Part shown: positions 1 to 12,300 of the stretch, in pieces
Layout: every line of letters begins with the position of its first letter
Position numbering within the stretch: the first letter of the stretch is position 1
Translations under genes and position numbers: made by a program
Assembly (NCBI GenBank): GCA_030374765.1
Contig: JARGXX010000027.1
Location: forward strand, 558,001-622,000
Direction: 5' to 3'
From: Agarophyton chilense
Taxonomy: Eukaryota > Rhodophyta > Florideophyceae > Gracilariales > Gracilariaceae
Length of the DNA stretch: 64,000 bases
The notes under the pieces: generated by a model
Databases searched by the model: none
Seen by the model: the letters and a program-made list of their open reading frames with translations, nothing else
What the model was told of the DNA's origin: nothing

Positions 1-2107
1 TATTTGGTGCTTACGTTGAAGACCCATAGAGGCGTTGGTGATTCTGCATGCGAGCCTGAATCAACTGGTCTGTCATCCCTGGAGGTAAGTTAGCGCAATT
101 GTTTGCCAAATGGTCTGTCGCGAGACAAAAACAGCAACTGAGGCCTCCAGTTTGAGGGTCTCGCGTTACCATTGAGTGAGGCTTCGAAACCTGGTTGGTA
201 GGAGCAGTGGCGTAGGATGTGGGTTGCGAGTTATGGGAGCTCACTCCTGGCATCCTATGCGAGCTCACCGAACTTGGCGGCGATTGTACCGAGTTTGGTG
301 TACGCGTTGACGACCAATTTCCTACCGTCGACGGTTTCGAGAACCGCCCCTGGGTCGCTACCAAGTGGATAGCGGTTCCTGTAGGTACTTCGATGTGCAA
401 GCTACCCTCTGAGATTGTTGTGTCTTCAATTTCCAAGACTGACCTTTTCGATTTATCCTTCGAGGTTGGAGGCACGGCTGGTATCTTTCCCAGCCGAAAA
501 GTATCTCCAAGGCCCTGGGAGTATCGAGCTAACCCATTGTAGTCTACCTTTCGGTTAGTGGTCAGGTAATTGCGTACCTGGGAACGGATTGCTTTGTCGA
601 AATTGTCGGCAAATAGCGACTTTAACCTCGAGGTAGTGAACACATTACCACAACGGGTTGCCAGATTCCAAAGCGCGAGCGAAAACTGCGATTTGGTTTG
701 CCCAGACCTTTGATGGTAATCGAGGACTTCCGAATAAGCCTCTTGGATAACCTCATCGGTGGCGTATGTTTCCTAAAAGGAAATTGACCACTTCTGGGTA
801 TGACTCCAACATCTCTGTGCCATCCTCATCCATCGCTAAGGTATTGCCGCGGAGCCTACCATGCAGCAAGTAGTATGCTTTTCCTTTAAGGTAAAACTGA
901 AATAGCCACAAAGAAGTGACCTTGTAAAAACCATTTTGGTCACATGCAAGCTTGAACTTCTGTAGAAACTCAATTATTGCAATAGGATCCGTACTTGTGA
1001 AGGGTTTATCACTCATTTGGAAGCTGAGCTTCTTGTGGTGCATAGTAATCTTATGAGCCACCCCTTGGGTGTATTTAGAACACTTTTTGATCAACCGATA
1101 AGTCCTGTAGTCAACTGCTTTGGTGAACATATCGTTCAAGGGTTGGTGCACCTCCAGGTCTATTTCGGTGTTCGACTCAGAGTCAGGCGACTCATTGTAT
1201 CGCTTTTTACCCTTTCCGTTCTTTTTCGACGACTTCTTCGTCGACCTGTTCGTTTTCTTCTTCTCCATACCTTTACGGTCATCATCCGACGATGAACTCG
1301 TATCGGAACTGGAGCCTGACGAGTCGGGGTCTGAATCATCCTCTCGATTCTTTCCCCTCTTCGTCCTCCGCTTCTTCCATTTTCGGTTTCTTCGTCGCTC
1401 ATCCTACGAGTCAGATGAATCGTCCTTGGGACCACCTCCATGGGTATCCTTTTGAAAGAAACCAGTAATCGGTGGCAGGTAAATGTCTTGAGGATCTACC
1501 TTCCCCGGGACCTCTTGACTCTGCCTTGGACCCTGTAGTTACTCATTATCAGTAGGTAAGTGTTTCGAATGGGTGGAATGACCCATTTGGAACCCTTGTG
1601 GTATGCGCTTTGTGATATTCACCTGTGTAGGTCGGGATTCTGCGAATCCCTTGGAAACCCAAAGGTCCTGCACAGCGCGGTAAACATGCTCCCTAGCATC
1701 TGTAAAGAGATACTGTTTCACCATTTCAGGTATCCTTTCCGATAGCTCTTGAGCTGCTCGGTCAATCACAATACGGGTAAATGCATCGACGTCCATTGAG
1801 GGCGGAACCATCCGGGTATCTGACTTCTCCTTTATGGTAAAGGCATCCTCGACCGCGAGGGTGACGAGCGCTTTTGCTCGCTCTTCGAGCTGAGGCCATA
1901 GCTCCTCCGCTGCAACCTCAATTGGTAATTCCCTTTGAGGTTCCGTTGCCATTGGCGGCGGACCATGTACCTTTCCGGTTTTGTCTCGAGGGTGCCTGAG
2001 CAGTTCCTCGGGGTTTTCCAGAATCGGTTGAGCCGATGGGGCTCCTTTAAGACCTTATGGCTTGGCGGGGCGTTGACACCACGCGTATTCCTTTTAGGTC
2101 GTTCCAT
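1..2107 (-). pseudogene. Ty3-like element A: decayed gag (5' part)
   Basis: Gag-like polyprotein region on the minus strand, broken into frames at 2107-1832, 1952-1539, 1268-753 and 643-11. The 2107 frame begins with an ATG. The middle block (1268-753) has the capsid-like pattern shared with the gags of B, C, D and F: an aromatic-rich YRTYRL stretch, then a segment ending in LWLFQFYLKGKA. The last block has a basic, Ser-rich tail and a canonical zinc knuckle (CCFCLATDHLANNC, C-x2-C-x4-H-x4-C). A 'KKKTNRSTKKSSKK' basic run precedes the capsid block, as in C and D. The pol half lies left of the window. Several frame breaks mean it is not functional as it stands. Assignment to this gag family is by direct comparison with the other copies in the window. 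Confidence 0.75.
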
Positions 2108-2233
2108 TTGTGACCAATAGTGGTATCCTGTATTGCTTTGCGGAATTTCCTGAAACCAAATAGGTGTACGAGCGTCTAATTCTTCTCGGAATCTCGTGTG
2201 AACCTTGAAGGTACGACAAAACCTAAAAATACT

Positions 2234-2251
2234 TTCTAAGTCGGGAGACCA
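2234..2251 (-). other. Element A primer-binding site
   Basis: On the minus strand this reads TGGTCTCCCGACTTAGAA, three bases inside the predicted 5' LTR edge at 2255. Near-identical sequences stand at the same place in C (6410-6427), B (22149-22166) and D (54301-54318). It should pair with the 3' CCA end of a host tRNA; I cannot say which one. Confidence 0.7.
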
Positions 2252-2254
2252 AAA

Positions 2255-2855
2255 TGTCGGACAATCACCCCTGGGGTATGCTACTGTCTTGTCTCGGGAG
2301 CGTAGTGACGCTCAACCGTAGGGAGCGTGTTGACGCTCAACCTTAGAAGGTAGACGTAGTAAACCTCGATGGTAACAGGGCACCGTGAAAACCCGCAGGG
2401 GCAAACGGCGGGGCAACTAGCCTATACCCGTGTAGGTGAACGATGGTAGGCGTCGACGCGCGGGAAAGCCTGTGTGGTAGTTGAGAAACAATAAACCAAA
2501 AGGTATAGTCGTGACCCATGTGATGCCTGTCTTTATCAGATTAGGATGGAGGAGGTGCAGTTCCCTATATGCAGTGGACTGCACTCTCCCGATCACCCGG
2601 GAGGTGCCAGCCAGGCAAGGCTTCTGACCTAGTGTCAGAGACCTGGCCAACACTGGCTACAGTGCCAGGTGGCCACTCAACTACTGTACTAAAATACACA
2701 TAATTACAATTACTATCACTAGCAATTACTCAACCAGAACGTCCATGTCAACACTACACGTGGCTGACAACACCTAGATGGTAGCTCGCCCGGAGCTACT
2801 TGGCCGATGATTCCTCGCACCCATCACCTACAAGGTCAGTGTAGTGTATCGGACA
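2255..2855 (-). repeat. Predicted 5' LTR of element A
   Basis: The inner edge is fixed by the primer-binding site at 2234-2251 followed by TGTCGGACA. The outer edge is inferred from the first suitable complementary terminus (ATCGGACA ending at 2855), giving TGTC...GACA ends and about 601 bp. Its partner LTR is outside the window, so the outer edge is not verified by pairing. It contains a 25-bp tandem duplication with two hairpins at 2296-2345. Confidence 0.5.
2296..2345. repeat. Two tandem 25-bp hairpin units in LTR A
   Basis: Two adjacent copies of a 25-bp unit (GGGAGCGTAGTGACGCTCAA... and GGGAGCGTGTTGACGCTCAA...). Each contains the inverted repeat GAGCGT-4 nt-ACGCTC. The loop differs between copies (AGTG, GTTG) while both stems are intact. 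Confidence 0.8.
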
Positions 2856-3127
2856 CCTCAAAGGTCAGCCCTTCCGCCACTATACGACACCCTCTCTACA
2901 CTATTTCTTCATATGGATGTTTTCTGGAGCTCATTTGAAAAACATAGTTCGATCTACCAATTCTCTGCTGGAAAGAAAAAACCTTAAAGCAGACTACAGG
3001 AGGTGAAATTTTGAAGCTTTTCGGTTTGATGATGTCAATGACAAGCTTTTATTTTTCAAATAGAAGATCATTTTGGTCTTAAGACACGTTTTCTAAATAT
3101 ATTGAATCTTCGCAGCTCGAAAAGGTC

Positions 3128-4318
3128 ATGTCACGAAATCGGTTTGAACATATAAGGCAATTCATCTTTTTCAAAGGCTCTGAAAATGATCAAAAATCAA
3201 AAGAATGCAGCTTGTCGTGCGTTTCTGAGTTTTTGAAAGCTATAAATGACATTCGGAAAGCGTTCGTAACTCCATCACACACTTTGTGCGTGGACGAAAG
3301 TATGTCACGTTGGTATGGACTTGGAGGGAACTGGATTGAAATTGGACATTCACACAACACTGCTCTTGATAGGGTACCTGAAAATGGTTCTGGAGTAAAG
3401 AAAGTGTGTTATGGAAGGAGTGGAATTATTCTCAAAATAGAAATCACGATGGGAGCTACGCAACCAGACGTACAGCCTTTTGAATCAGAACATGCGCATG
3501 GAACAGCTGTTTTAATAAAACTTGTTGAAAATTGGTTCGCAACTGATCGAATCGTTTGTGCCGATTCATAGTTTGCATCTGTTGAAACAGCTGAAGAACT
3601 TTTAAAAAGAGGAATGCGGTTTATTGGGGTTGTAAAAAGAGCCACCAGAAGGTTTCTTATGAAACATCATTTCGAACTTACGATAACGGCACGAGGCCAG
3701 CACGTTTTATTGGTTGCGAAACTGCCTGAATTGGATCGAAAGATGATATCTGTGCTCTGGGTGGACCGTGACAGAAGATATGTTATCAGCACTTGTAGCA
3801 GTACCCCACCAGCAACTCCCATTTCTCGTGAAAGATAGAGGACAACTGATGGAATAATAAAGAAAATTCCTCTTTCTATTGCTATTCCGGAGGTTTGCGA
3901 GGAGTACTATTCTTATTGTTTAAGAATTGATAGGCATAATAGGTCACGTCAAGATGATTTGAATATGGAAAAGAAGTTTGAAGTGAGAGAATGGTCTTTT
4001 AGAGTGAATACTTCTTTGCTGGCAATGTGCATGGTTCATGCTTGGAATCGTTACAAGGGCACATACGGAAACACATAGAATTTTACACAGCATAACTTGT
4101 ATTGTAATTTCGCAGACGGATTAATAGATAACAACTGGGATGCTATTCGAACTATGAAAAGAAACTGTAAGGAGGAAGATGAAATAGAAACTATCAAGGA
4201 CGATGTAAAGTCTGGAACACCACTTACAAATCCAAATTTGTTCGTTCGGAATTCAAAAAGTACAATGATATGGATGTTTATATATGTCACAGTGAAACCG
4301 GTCGTGAGTGTTGTATAG
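3128..4318 (+). pseudogene. piggyBac-like (DDE_Tnp_1_7) transposase relic
   Basis: One continuous reading frame interrupted by TAG codons at 3569-3571, 3836-3838, 4076-4078 and 4316-4318. It resembles the protist-type piggyBac-like DDE transposases. The first catalytic block is CVDESMSRWYG, followed by an ALDRVPENG stretch and SGIILKIE. The second block is VCADS-stop-FASV, where the family normally has Tyr at the stop. The third acidic position is probably in RIDRHNRSRQDDL. The visible part lacks a clear N-terminus, although a plausible upstream extension exists. No terminal repeats were found. It is a different piggyBac type from the element at 32628-36746. Function is lost unless all the stops are read through. 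Confidence 0.7.
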
Positions 4319-5999
4319 ATCACCTGCATGACACTCATCACATTTCAAGCATTATTTAGTCAACAGCATTGATGGTCGTGTGTCAACATGAGTTTTTAAG
4401 GCTTTTTAGAGGCATTTTTTAAAAGTATAAAGCAAAAGCTCAAATTACCTTAAGCCCCCTACTAATTCAATCCGCGTTATTCAACTTGCTAGATATATTA
4501 TGGTTTCTGACGATACAATCTCTGTAGCAAATGTCACCTTATGTTGTATGCTGTTCAAGTGAACGCAAATGTGATTTTAGACCATCATAATTCTTAGAAT
4601 TAGTCGAGCTCCCGTAAAATTTTTCGAATTACACTGAACTCAATGAAGTTTGAACCCTGTGTTTACCAGTCTCCGAGCGGTCGTGAAACCACTGAGCTGC
4701 TGTTACTGAAGATAACTGTCTAAAAACAGTACTTTAAAGCAGGACGAACATGGTTAGAAAATTAGTTTTTTACTTAGAAAATAGAATACGCCGCTGCAGT
4801 GTGGAAACAATCGATTTTTACAATTCTTTTGGAAAATAAAACTGGCCTCATATGAGGCCAATCTGGCCTCCTGTGAGGCCAATCCGCCGGGCGTGTAGAC
4901 ACTGGACGCGACGACGGCCAGACTCTAGTAAAAAAATGAAGACAATGCCTTTCACTCACAGGGTATGGTCCACACGCAGACCTGATCAACCCACCTCCTC
5001 TTGAACACCTTGTCACCTTCAACACGGATCCCAACAAGAGCCACATCGCCCGCCGACTCCGGCGATAACTCCACAACAACCCGTACATCTCACAACTATA
5101 TAATAAAACCACTATAACATCAGACGACAAACACACACCACAAAATACCACACAGAACTACATCTTTCCCACCGTAAATTCATTACTCAGCATGAAACCA
5201 TAAAAAACGCATAGAATACCCAAACGGGTCACCAGCAACCTTTCACCATAATATCTCTCACTGAAAACATATTCTGTCAATTTTAACCTCATATAACACT
5301 TCGAAGGCCACTAAACACCACTCAACGACGATGACAGCTTTAAAATTTTCCTGTCAAAGAAAAGCAGCGTCCTGCCCGCCATTGTAAGTAGTGTCCCAAT
5401 CAAAACACTCGCACTTCTCATCATGTCACAATAGAATGCAACCCATTACGACTTCATTCAAGATCATACTATACATCAACAATAGAACAAAAATATGAAC
5501 CATTTCCTCAAAACGGAAGCGGAGAGCATACTTTCCAGGATATAACGCAGTGCGACGACTATCCCCGCACAAATATTAGTCCGCCATGAGATGATCGTTG
5601 TCAAATAATAGAGTATCTACAAAAAAGACATGACGACCCAATTCATGATCATAGAATTATGCTCGAACACAGCCCTCATAGCCATTGACAGAGACATTCT
5701 GGGCAGCAAAACCTCAAAGATTTTCAACTTCACGAGCATATTCCACTCCTTGATCACTTTATATAATCAGACCAGCATTGCACCCACGACATCCACTCCA
5801 ATCCACAAATACACCGGAAACTATGGGTTAAGGCCCCGCCCATACAAGGCGCTCTATAGTATAGTAAGCTATATCGATGAGATAATTATGCCACCTGGTA
5901 GACCTGGATGGTTGTCGGGATGCACCGTGTACTATAGTGGGTTAGTTAGTAATTTGCTTAGATTTTTGTTATTTTCGTATTATCTAGATAAGAGTAACT
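4319..5999. other. No recognisable gene
   Basis: AT-rich intergenic DNA with only short frames on both strands (for example 5630-6001 plus, 4774-5151 minus), none resembling a known protein. The only notable structure is the pair of palindromes at 4843-4881. Confidence 0.5.
4843..4881. repeat. Two adjacent GGCCTC/GAGGCC palindromes
   Basis: TGGCCTCATATGAGGCCA (4843-4860) is a perfect 18-bp palindrome. At 4864-4881 comes TGGCCTC-CTGT-GAGGCCA, with the same arms and a 4-bp unpaired centre. The two form a 21-bp tandem unit. Confidence 0.85.
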
Positions 6000-6409
6000 A
6001 GATAGGGAGGCACACCTCAAGTTCACCTCCTCGTGGCCACATGGCGAGGAGCGCCATCGTAGATGGGATGGCTGGTGAGATATATATCTTCACCAATCAT
6101 GACCATCTCTGTCATAATTGTAAGGATAAGCACTCCCTATACTACTTTTACCCCTTTTGGTTTCTACACTCGCCCATAAAGGTAAGCCTAGTTTCCTAAC
6201 GGTTTTACAGACCCGCATGCGCTGTGCATCGTCGTCTACCAACGTGGTATCAGTAAGCCTTCCGTTCCTGTGGCACCCTTTAGTGACTGGTGCTACCACA
6301 CTTTACAGTTAACCTCAGTCTCCTCCTCCTAGTTCGAACCCATCGCGCGCTCCCTACAACCGTCAGGTCTTACACCCCCTCGCTACCGTCTTGTTTTATA
6401 CCACATTTT

Positions 6410-6427
6410 TGGTTTTCCGACTTAGAC
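6410..6427 (+). other. Element C primer-binding site and 5' LTR edge
   Basis: TGGTTTTCCGACTTAGAC matches the primer-binding sites of A, B and D. Four T residues separate it from ACCACA ending at 6405, which I take as the end of C's 5' LTR. The LTR probably occupies much of about 5.9-6.4 kb. Its outer edge could not be placed because no second copy is recognisable in the window. Confidence 0.65.
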
Positions 6428-6537
6428 TTTGGTGTTCACCACGTTTAGAATTGAAAGTGAGGATTTGGAGTTGAATACGTACCATTTGGTGAAGGAGTCA
6501 CTGAAATAGCGAGTGCTGACTCATTAATTTACCTTTA

Positions 6538-9390
6538 TGGAGAAATCATCGAAAACCCCGCGGAGACGCATCTCTGGGGCGCCTAGTGCACCAGTTGGTG
6601 GTCTTGCCCCACGGAGAGTACTTGCACAACCAATCCTGCGCAACCCGGAGGAACTTCCATGGAAGCCGAGAACCATTTAGATCGATACCACAAGACGAGA
6701 GACAAAAGATCCCTCGACCGAAGCCCGACATACCAATGTGGTTGGCCAACAGGATAAACCACCTGGTTCCCGTCTAGATATCGATTCAATTACCCCTGTG
6801 GTCGTGGATCGGGTTTATCAGGAAGTGATGGAACGTGTAGTATTCGACAGGTTCGGATAGCCGATGCATCCTTTTCTTCGTCTAGGTTCGATGATACTCA
6901 TATAAGGCTGTTACGGCATGGATTGAGTTATGAGCGGCATCCCGCAGAGTTTGTATGTTTCACGTGCGAGTTGACTTGCAACGGCGCATGTATTGGATGG
7001 TCACGTGGTAGGTAAGTCTACCCTTCGTAGACGGAAGCCCATTAGATCCCACTACGCAAGAGCCGACTACCCTATACAGTAGAGGGGCTTATTGGCTAAC
7101 CAAGTTTTATATCTTTATATTAATTTTTGGATCTCATCTCTGTGTACAGTACATATGGTACGAACGTGAGCGCCAACTACAAAGTAGAGGAAAAAACAAT
7201 GGGTTCACAACTGACTTGTTCCTTGCTCAGGATTCCTTATCCGGAGATGCGGACAAGCTACCACAAGTAGTTGTACGTTCAACAAGGACCGTAGTCTACC
7301 AACCATCCTCATTAGTGACTGGGGCTTTACAACACCCATTAACTAGCTGGCTAGTGCTGTAGCTCTATCACCCTCTTCTCCTTTCGCTGCAAGCACTCCT
7401 ATAGGCAGTCGGAACACTGTCGCACGTTTCTGCTCTCTCCGTTAGAGCGGATATTACATACCTTTTGAAGATATTTATCATTAATTTCCTCGAGAACGAG
7501 GTAAGAGGACAAATCAACCAATTGGTAGCGCTATCCTTCCAGAGTCATGGGGTTTGCCAACACGAAGTAGGGGCGAAAAAACGCGGTCAAGGTAGAGGCC
7601 CAAGCCCCTTCTCAGAAACCTCATGGTACTTTGAGTAATCTCCCAACCAACTTATAAACTTGGCAAACTAGTTGGAAGCTGCACGGCCGAATATGGAGAG
7701 AGGCAGGGCCTCCGGCGATTGAGGCCCCAGGGTATTATTACCTACCGAAACCTCTTGGTAGAGCTGCGTGGGAAAACACTGGCGGAGACCCTGTTAATAA
7801 AAAGAGGTCGTCGAGCTCGGAATAGGAGCGACAGTGACGCCCATCTGTTAAGAAAAAGAAGAAAACCAAAAAGGCGAAGAGGAAGGGGAAGCGGTCGGAT
7901 CATGATTCTTTGAGATCGGAAAGCGAATCTGTTGGGTCAACGGATGACAACCGAAAAAATTCACGGAAACGCAGGAAGGATTCTCGTCGTGAGAAGGGAA
8001 AATAATAGCAAAGGTAATACCAAACGGTATGACTCGTCGGAGTCAGATTCAGACCACGATCTCGACCTACAGGTGATCGTTGCGTTGGACGACGTTTTTA
8101 GAAAAGCGGTAGACTATCACACCTATAGGTTGGAAACCAAGAACCCCGAGTATTCCATAGAGGTGGTTCAGAAGATGAATAAGCATCACCGGAAGCTTAG
8201 TTTAGATATGGGAGTTACCCGTTTTTCGGGAGACGACCTCATCCCTATCATAGTCTTTTCTCAGCGGTTTAAGATAGCTTGTGAAAAAAATAGGTTTTCA
8301 GAAGGTGCCGCGATGTGGTTATTTCAGTTTTAACTCAAAAATCAGGCCGGTGACATGTCACACACACCCTTACAAGGCGATACCATGGCAGTGGATGATA
8401 AACATACGGAAATGCTGACTACATACCCACAGGTCATGAAATTCCTCTTGGAAACCTATGCAACCGATAAGGTGATCTAAGAGGGCTACTCTGAGGTGCT
8501 CATACACCGTCAACGAGCAGGACAAACCTAATTGGATCACGCACGCTCACTCTGAGGGACGGCGTCGCAGTGTTGCAGAGTATTTACTACCACAAGGTTG
8601 AATTCATTGTATGCTGACAACATTGACAAAAGAATGAGGGAGCAGTAAAAAATTTATTTTGGGGCGAACCGTAAGGTCGATAACAACGCACTGGCGCGTT
8701 ATGTGCAGGCCCCAGAAGATACTCTACCAATGGGGAAAATGAAAGTGACCCCCATACCGAAAGAGACAAAGAGACAAAGGATGAACCGAAACGGTCAGTC
8801 TTCGGCATCGAAGAAGCATCCATGACCGATGATGCATCATCTGTTCACAGATTTCATGTGCAAGCGAGTCATCTGATTGACACCTCACAGGTTGGGGAAC
8901 ATTTGTTTCCCCGTTCCACCAGGTTGGGTTCTTTTTCTGATGGGATACATTTGGACCCACCGTCTACTCCTTCAACGATGGTATCCGCCCCACCCCACCA
9001 GGTTTTTGCAGTACCATATGCTAACCAAGTTGGTGGGCGGCCCTTACATAGAACAGAATTTCCATTTCCTAATAGGGTCCAACCAAAACCAACCAAAATT
9101 GCAGTAAGAAACCCCGCAACAGGCAGCCACCATTGCTGGTTTGGTTTATCTCCCCACCATTTGGCGACGCAGTGTAGCAGCGTGGCTCCCCAGATACGAT
9201 CTATGCTCCTACAGGTGCGGGAGCAGAACAATCGGGAAGTCTTCGGCCCACAACCGGCAGCGGCTTGCCGTGGAAGTAACGCAAATTCGCGCCCCATGGC
9301 ACTGCAACAGGTCAATTTGGTCACGGATGGAACTGAAGAAACTGAGCCCTTCTGCAAGTCGGAAAACGAAAACCGGTTGGAGTGACGTCC
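6538..9390 (+). pseudogene. Ty3-like element C: decayed gag
   Basis: Starts at an ATG 110 bp after the primer-binding site (MEKSSKTPRRR...). The proline-rich start parallels that of A. Later blocks are a basic region (7719-7913 and other frames), a capsid-like segment at 7932-8333 (DDVFRKAVDYHTYRL ... LWLFQF type, matching A and B), and a C-terminal knuckle remnant at about 9127-9180. There HCWFGLSPHHLATQC has lost the second Cys to Gly. Multiple stops and frameshifts make it non-functional. It is followed directly by the protease frame. Confidence 0.75.
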
Positions 9391-12300
9391 ACCTTCAACC
9401 GGGCCCATTTTGAAGACCTTCCAGTACCATCTGGTTCATGTATGGATGGATACCCAATGGTCACTGGAGTGGAAAAGGTTATGGATGACCCAGTCACCAT
9501 ATGCTCTCTCAAACACAATAACTATAAGTTAATTATCACCCTTGGATTTATTATTAACCATTTGGTTCCATGTGTTACTCTCCTGGATGCAGGAGCTGGA
9601 CACAATCTGGTGAATGCCAGACTATTACAATCAAGTTTTTTAGAAAGGATATTGCGCTGAACATATCAGAACCCACTCGTAAATGCTAACAATAGACCTC
9701 ATTCAGTTCAAGGTTACCTTACCCTTATGGTCATAGTTAAAAACCTGATGGTAAGAGTCGGCTTGATTGTGGTCAACCGACTGGCAACGGACTTCATTCT
9801 GGGGATATTGTTTATCGACCGCTACATCCGGGATATATTCCCCAGATCCCAGACTGTTATTTTCAACAATGGACCCCGCATTGCCGTTATTATTAAGCCC
9901 CGAGAACCCCAAACACAGAACAACAGACAGGAGATTGCGAACCAACCAGCAGGTACATTATCCAGTAAGGTCCGTTTAGCCCACAGGGTATCCATTCCAG
10001 CTTCCCACCAAATTGTAGTACAAGTCACATCCTTGCAGCCAGGTATAGCAACCACTCCGAACTATGCCAGGTTGGTGAAAAAACACACAACCATGATAGC
10101 AAATGGAATTGTCGAGAATATACCGAACACATTGGTCAAAGTATACCTCAGAAACTTAAGCAACCACATGGTAGAGCTACCCAAAAATACCGTTATTGGC
10201 TTAACGCTCCCGGCGCCAGGTCATATCTTCACAATGAAACCAGCCAGGTCTCACGTAGACGTGAACGATAAGGAGGGGAAGGCGAGGGAGAATGAAATCC
10301 AGAAGGTAAAGGTAAACGCCGAAATCAGAGATAAGACCGACTTCAAAATAGAATTGGATGAGTTGAAGGACTGGAGAGAGGAAGTAAACATAGGTCTTAA
10401 AGGAGAAAGAAACAGAAAAAAGATACTCTTTCTACTGGAACCGTTCGAAACCATGTGGTCGGGACGGCTGGGTATGATAGAAGCGACCCAGCCTCGCATA
10501 GACTTGTCGCCAGGCGCCAAGCCTATTCATCTGCAACCGTACCGAGCCGGTCCAAAAGCTAATGAGGTAGAATTACAGGAGGTGCTGAAAATAATGCGTG
10601 AAAGTGTGTTTGAACTCGCAAATGCGGAATGAGCAAGCCCCGTGAGGCTTGTGCAAAATCGAGGAGAAACCCGAATGTGATTCTGAATCGACTATCGGAA
10701 GTTGACTCCCGTTACGGTAAAAGACTGGCTTATGATACCAAGTAAGGATGAATGCATCGCTTCGCTAGGAGACGCAAATACATTTACCATATTGGATTCC
10801 AACTGTGGTTATTGAAAAATAGAGATACCCGAGGAGGACAGAGATAAGACCGTGTTCACCTGTCACGCTGGTCTCTACCGATGCCAAAAGATGCCTTCTG
10901 ACTTTCGCAATGCGCCAGAATCGTTCCAACGTGCTATTGAAATTATACTTTCTAAAGCAAGATGTACAACCACATTGGTGTATGTAGAAGACGTGGTGCT
11001 CTACTCAAAAAGCATGGAGGAGCACCTTGAGCACCTTCGTACCGTACTGGATCTCCTGAGAAAGACTGGATTAACACTGAAGTTATGCAAGTGCATATTC
11101 CTTGACCAGAAGATAGAGTATCTCGGGCACACAATCAGCTCGGAAAAGCTCCAAGTAACCAAGCGGAACATCAGAGCAGTACAAGAAGCGCAAATCCCTA
11201 GAACCCAAACGGACGCTTCTTCATAGGTTCGTGCAACGTCTATCGCAGGTTTATCAAAGGCTTCGCAAAGAAAGTAGCCCTTCTAAACCGAAGTCTCCAA
11301 AAAGAGACAACCAGAAAGCTCTGTACATCTAGAATACGACGAACCGGACGCCTTACACCTCTTGAAAGTTGCGCTGCTCTGACCTCTTCTATTGGCATTA
11401 CCGAAGACGAGAAAGCCTTACAAATTGGATACCGATGCCTCAGACTCCCAGATTGATTGCTGTCTGATGCAGCAGCACGATGATGAATCTAGGGCACAAA
11501 TTGGTTACTGGACCCGAGCTCTCATACCGACGGAACAAAACTACTCCTTCACGGTAAAAGAATGCCTCGCTGTGGAATGGAGCATGTTGATGCTGTGACC
11601 TTACTAATATGGTGCTCGTTTTACTGTACGAACGGACCATGAAGCCTTATGGGGGATGTTGGGTCTGAATGACGCCTCCAGACGGTAAGCTCGATCGAGA
11701 CTCCGACGCTCGGAGTTCGACAATAAAGTTCAATTCCTTCCTGGTATAAAACGTAACATCGCGAATGTGATGTCCCGTTTAAATACCGATGGGCCGTGCA
11801 CCGACCCGGTAGAACATGATATACCATGCTTTACGATCCAGCTGACACAACTATATGGTATGTACGAACAAAATGGACTATGGGATGATGAAGAAGGACG
11901 GAGGGAGGAATCACCTGAAATGGTTGGAGCCCTTGAAGATGGGGAGCACACTCCCATAAACCGAGAGGAATTCTTGCAAGCGCAAACTACGCACACCTAC
12001 TGCAGGGCAATGAACCACTCAATTGACATCGAAGGATAGCAGTTCGACATAAACCATTAAGGTTACCTAGTGCGCCGTTCTACCCGGGACGGAGCTCTCC
12101 ACAAGGTGGTACCAGAGTCTCTACGCCCGAAGGTATTGTACTTTTGGCATTACCCAAGACTGGCAGGTCATCCAGGAGCCACACGGCTATATTATGTTTC
12201 GAGGAAACACTTTTACTGGCCCCACATGGACCAAGATTTCTAGAACTATGTAGCTCGCTGCGCTTCGTCTGTAAAAACCCGAGGTGATTTACGAAAGCGC

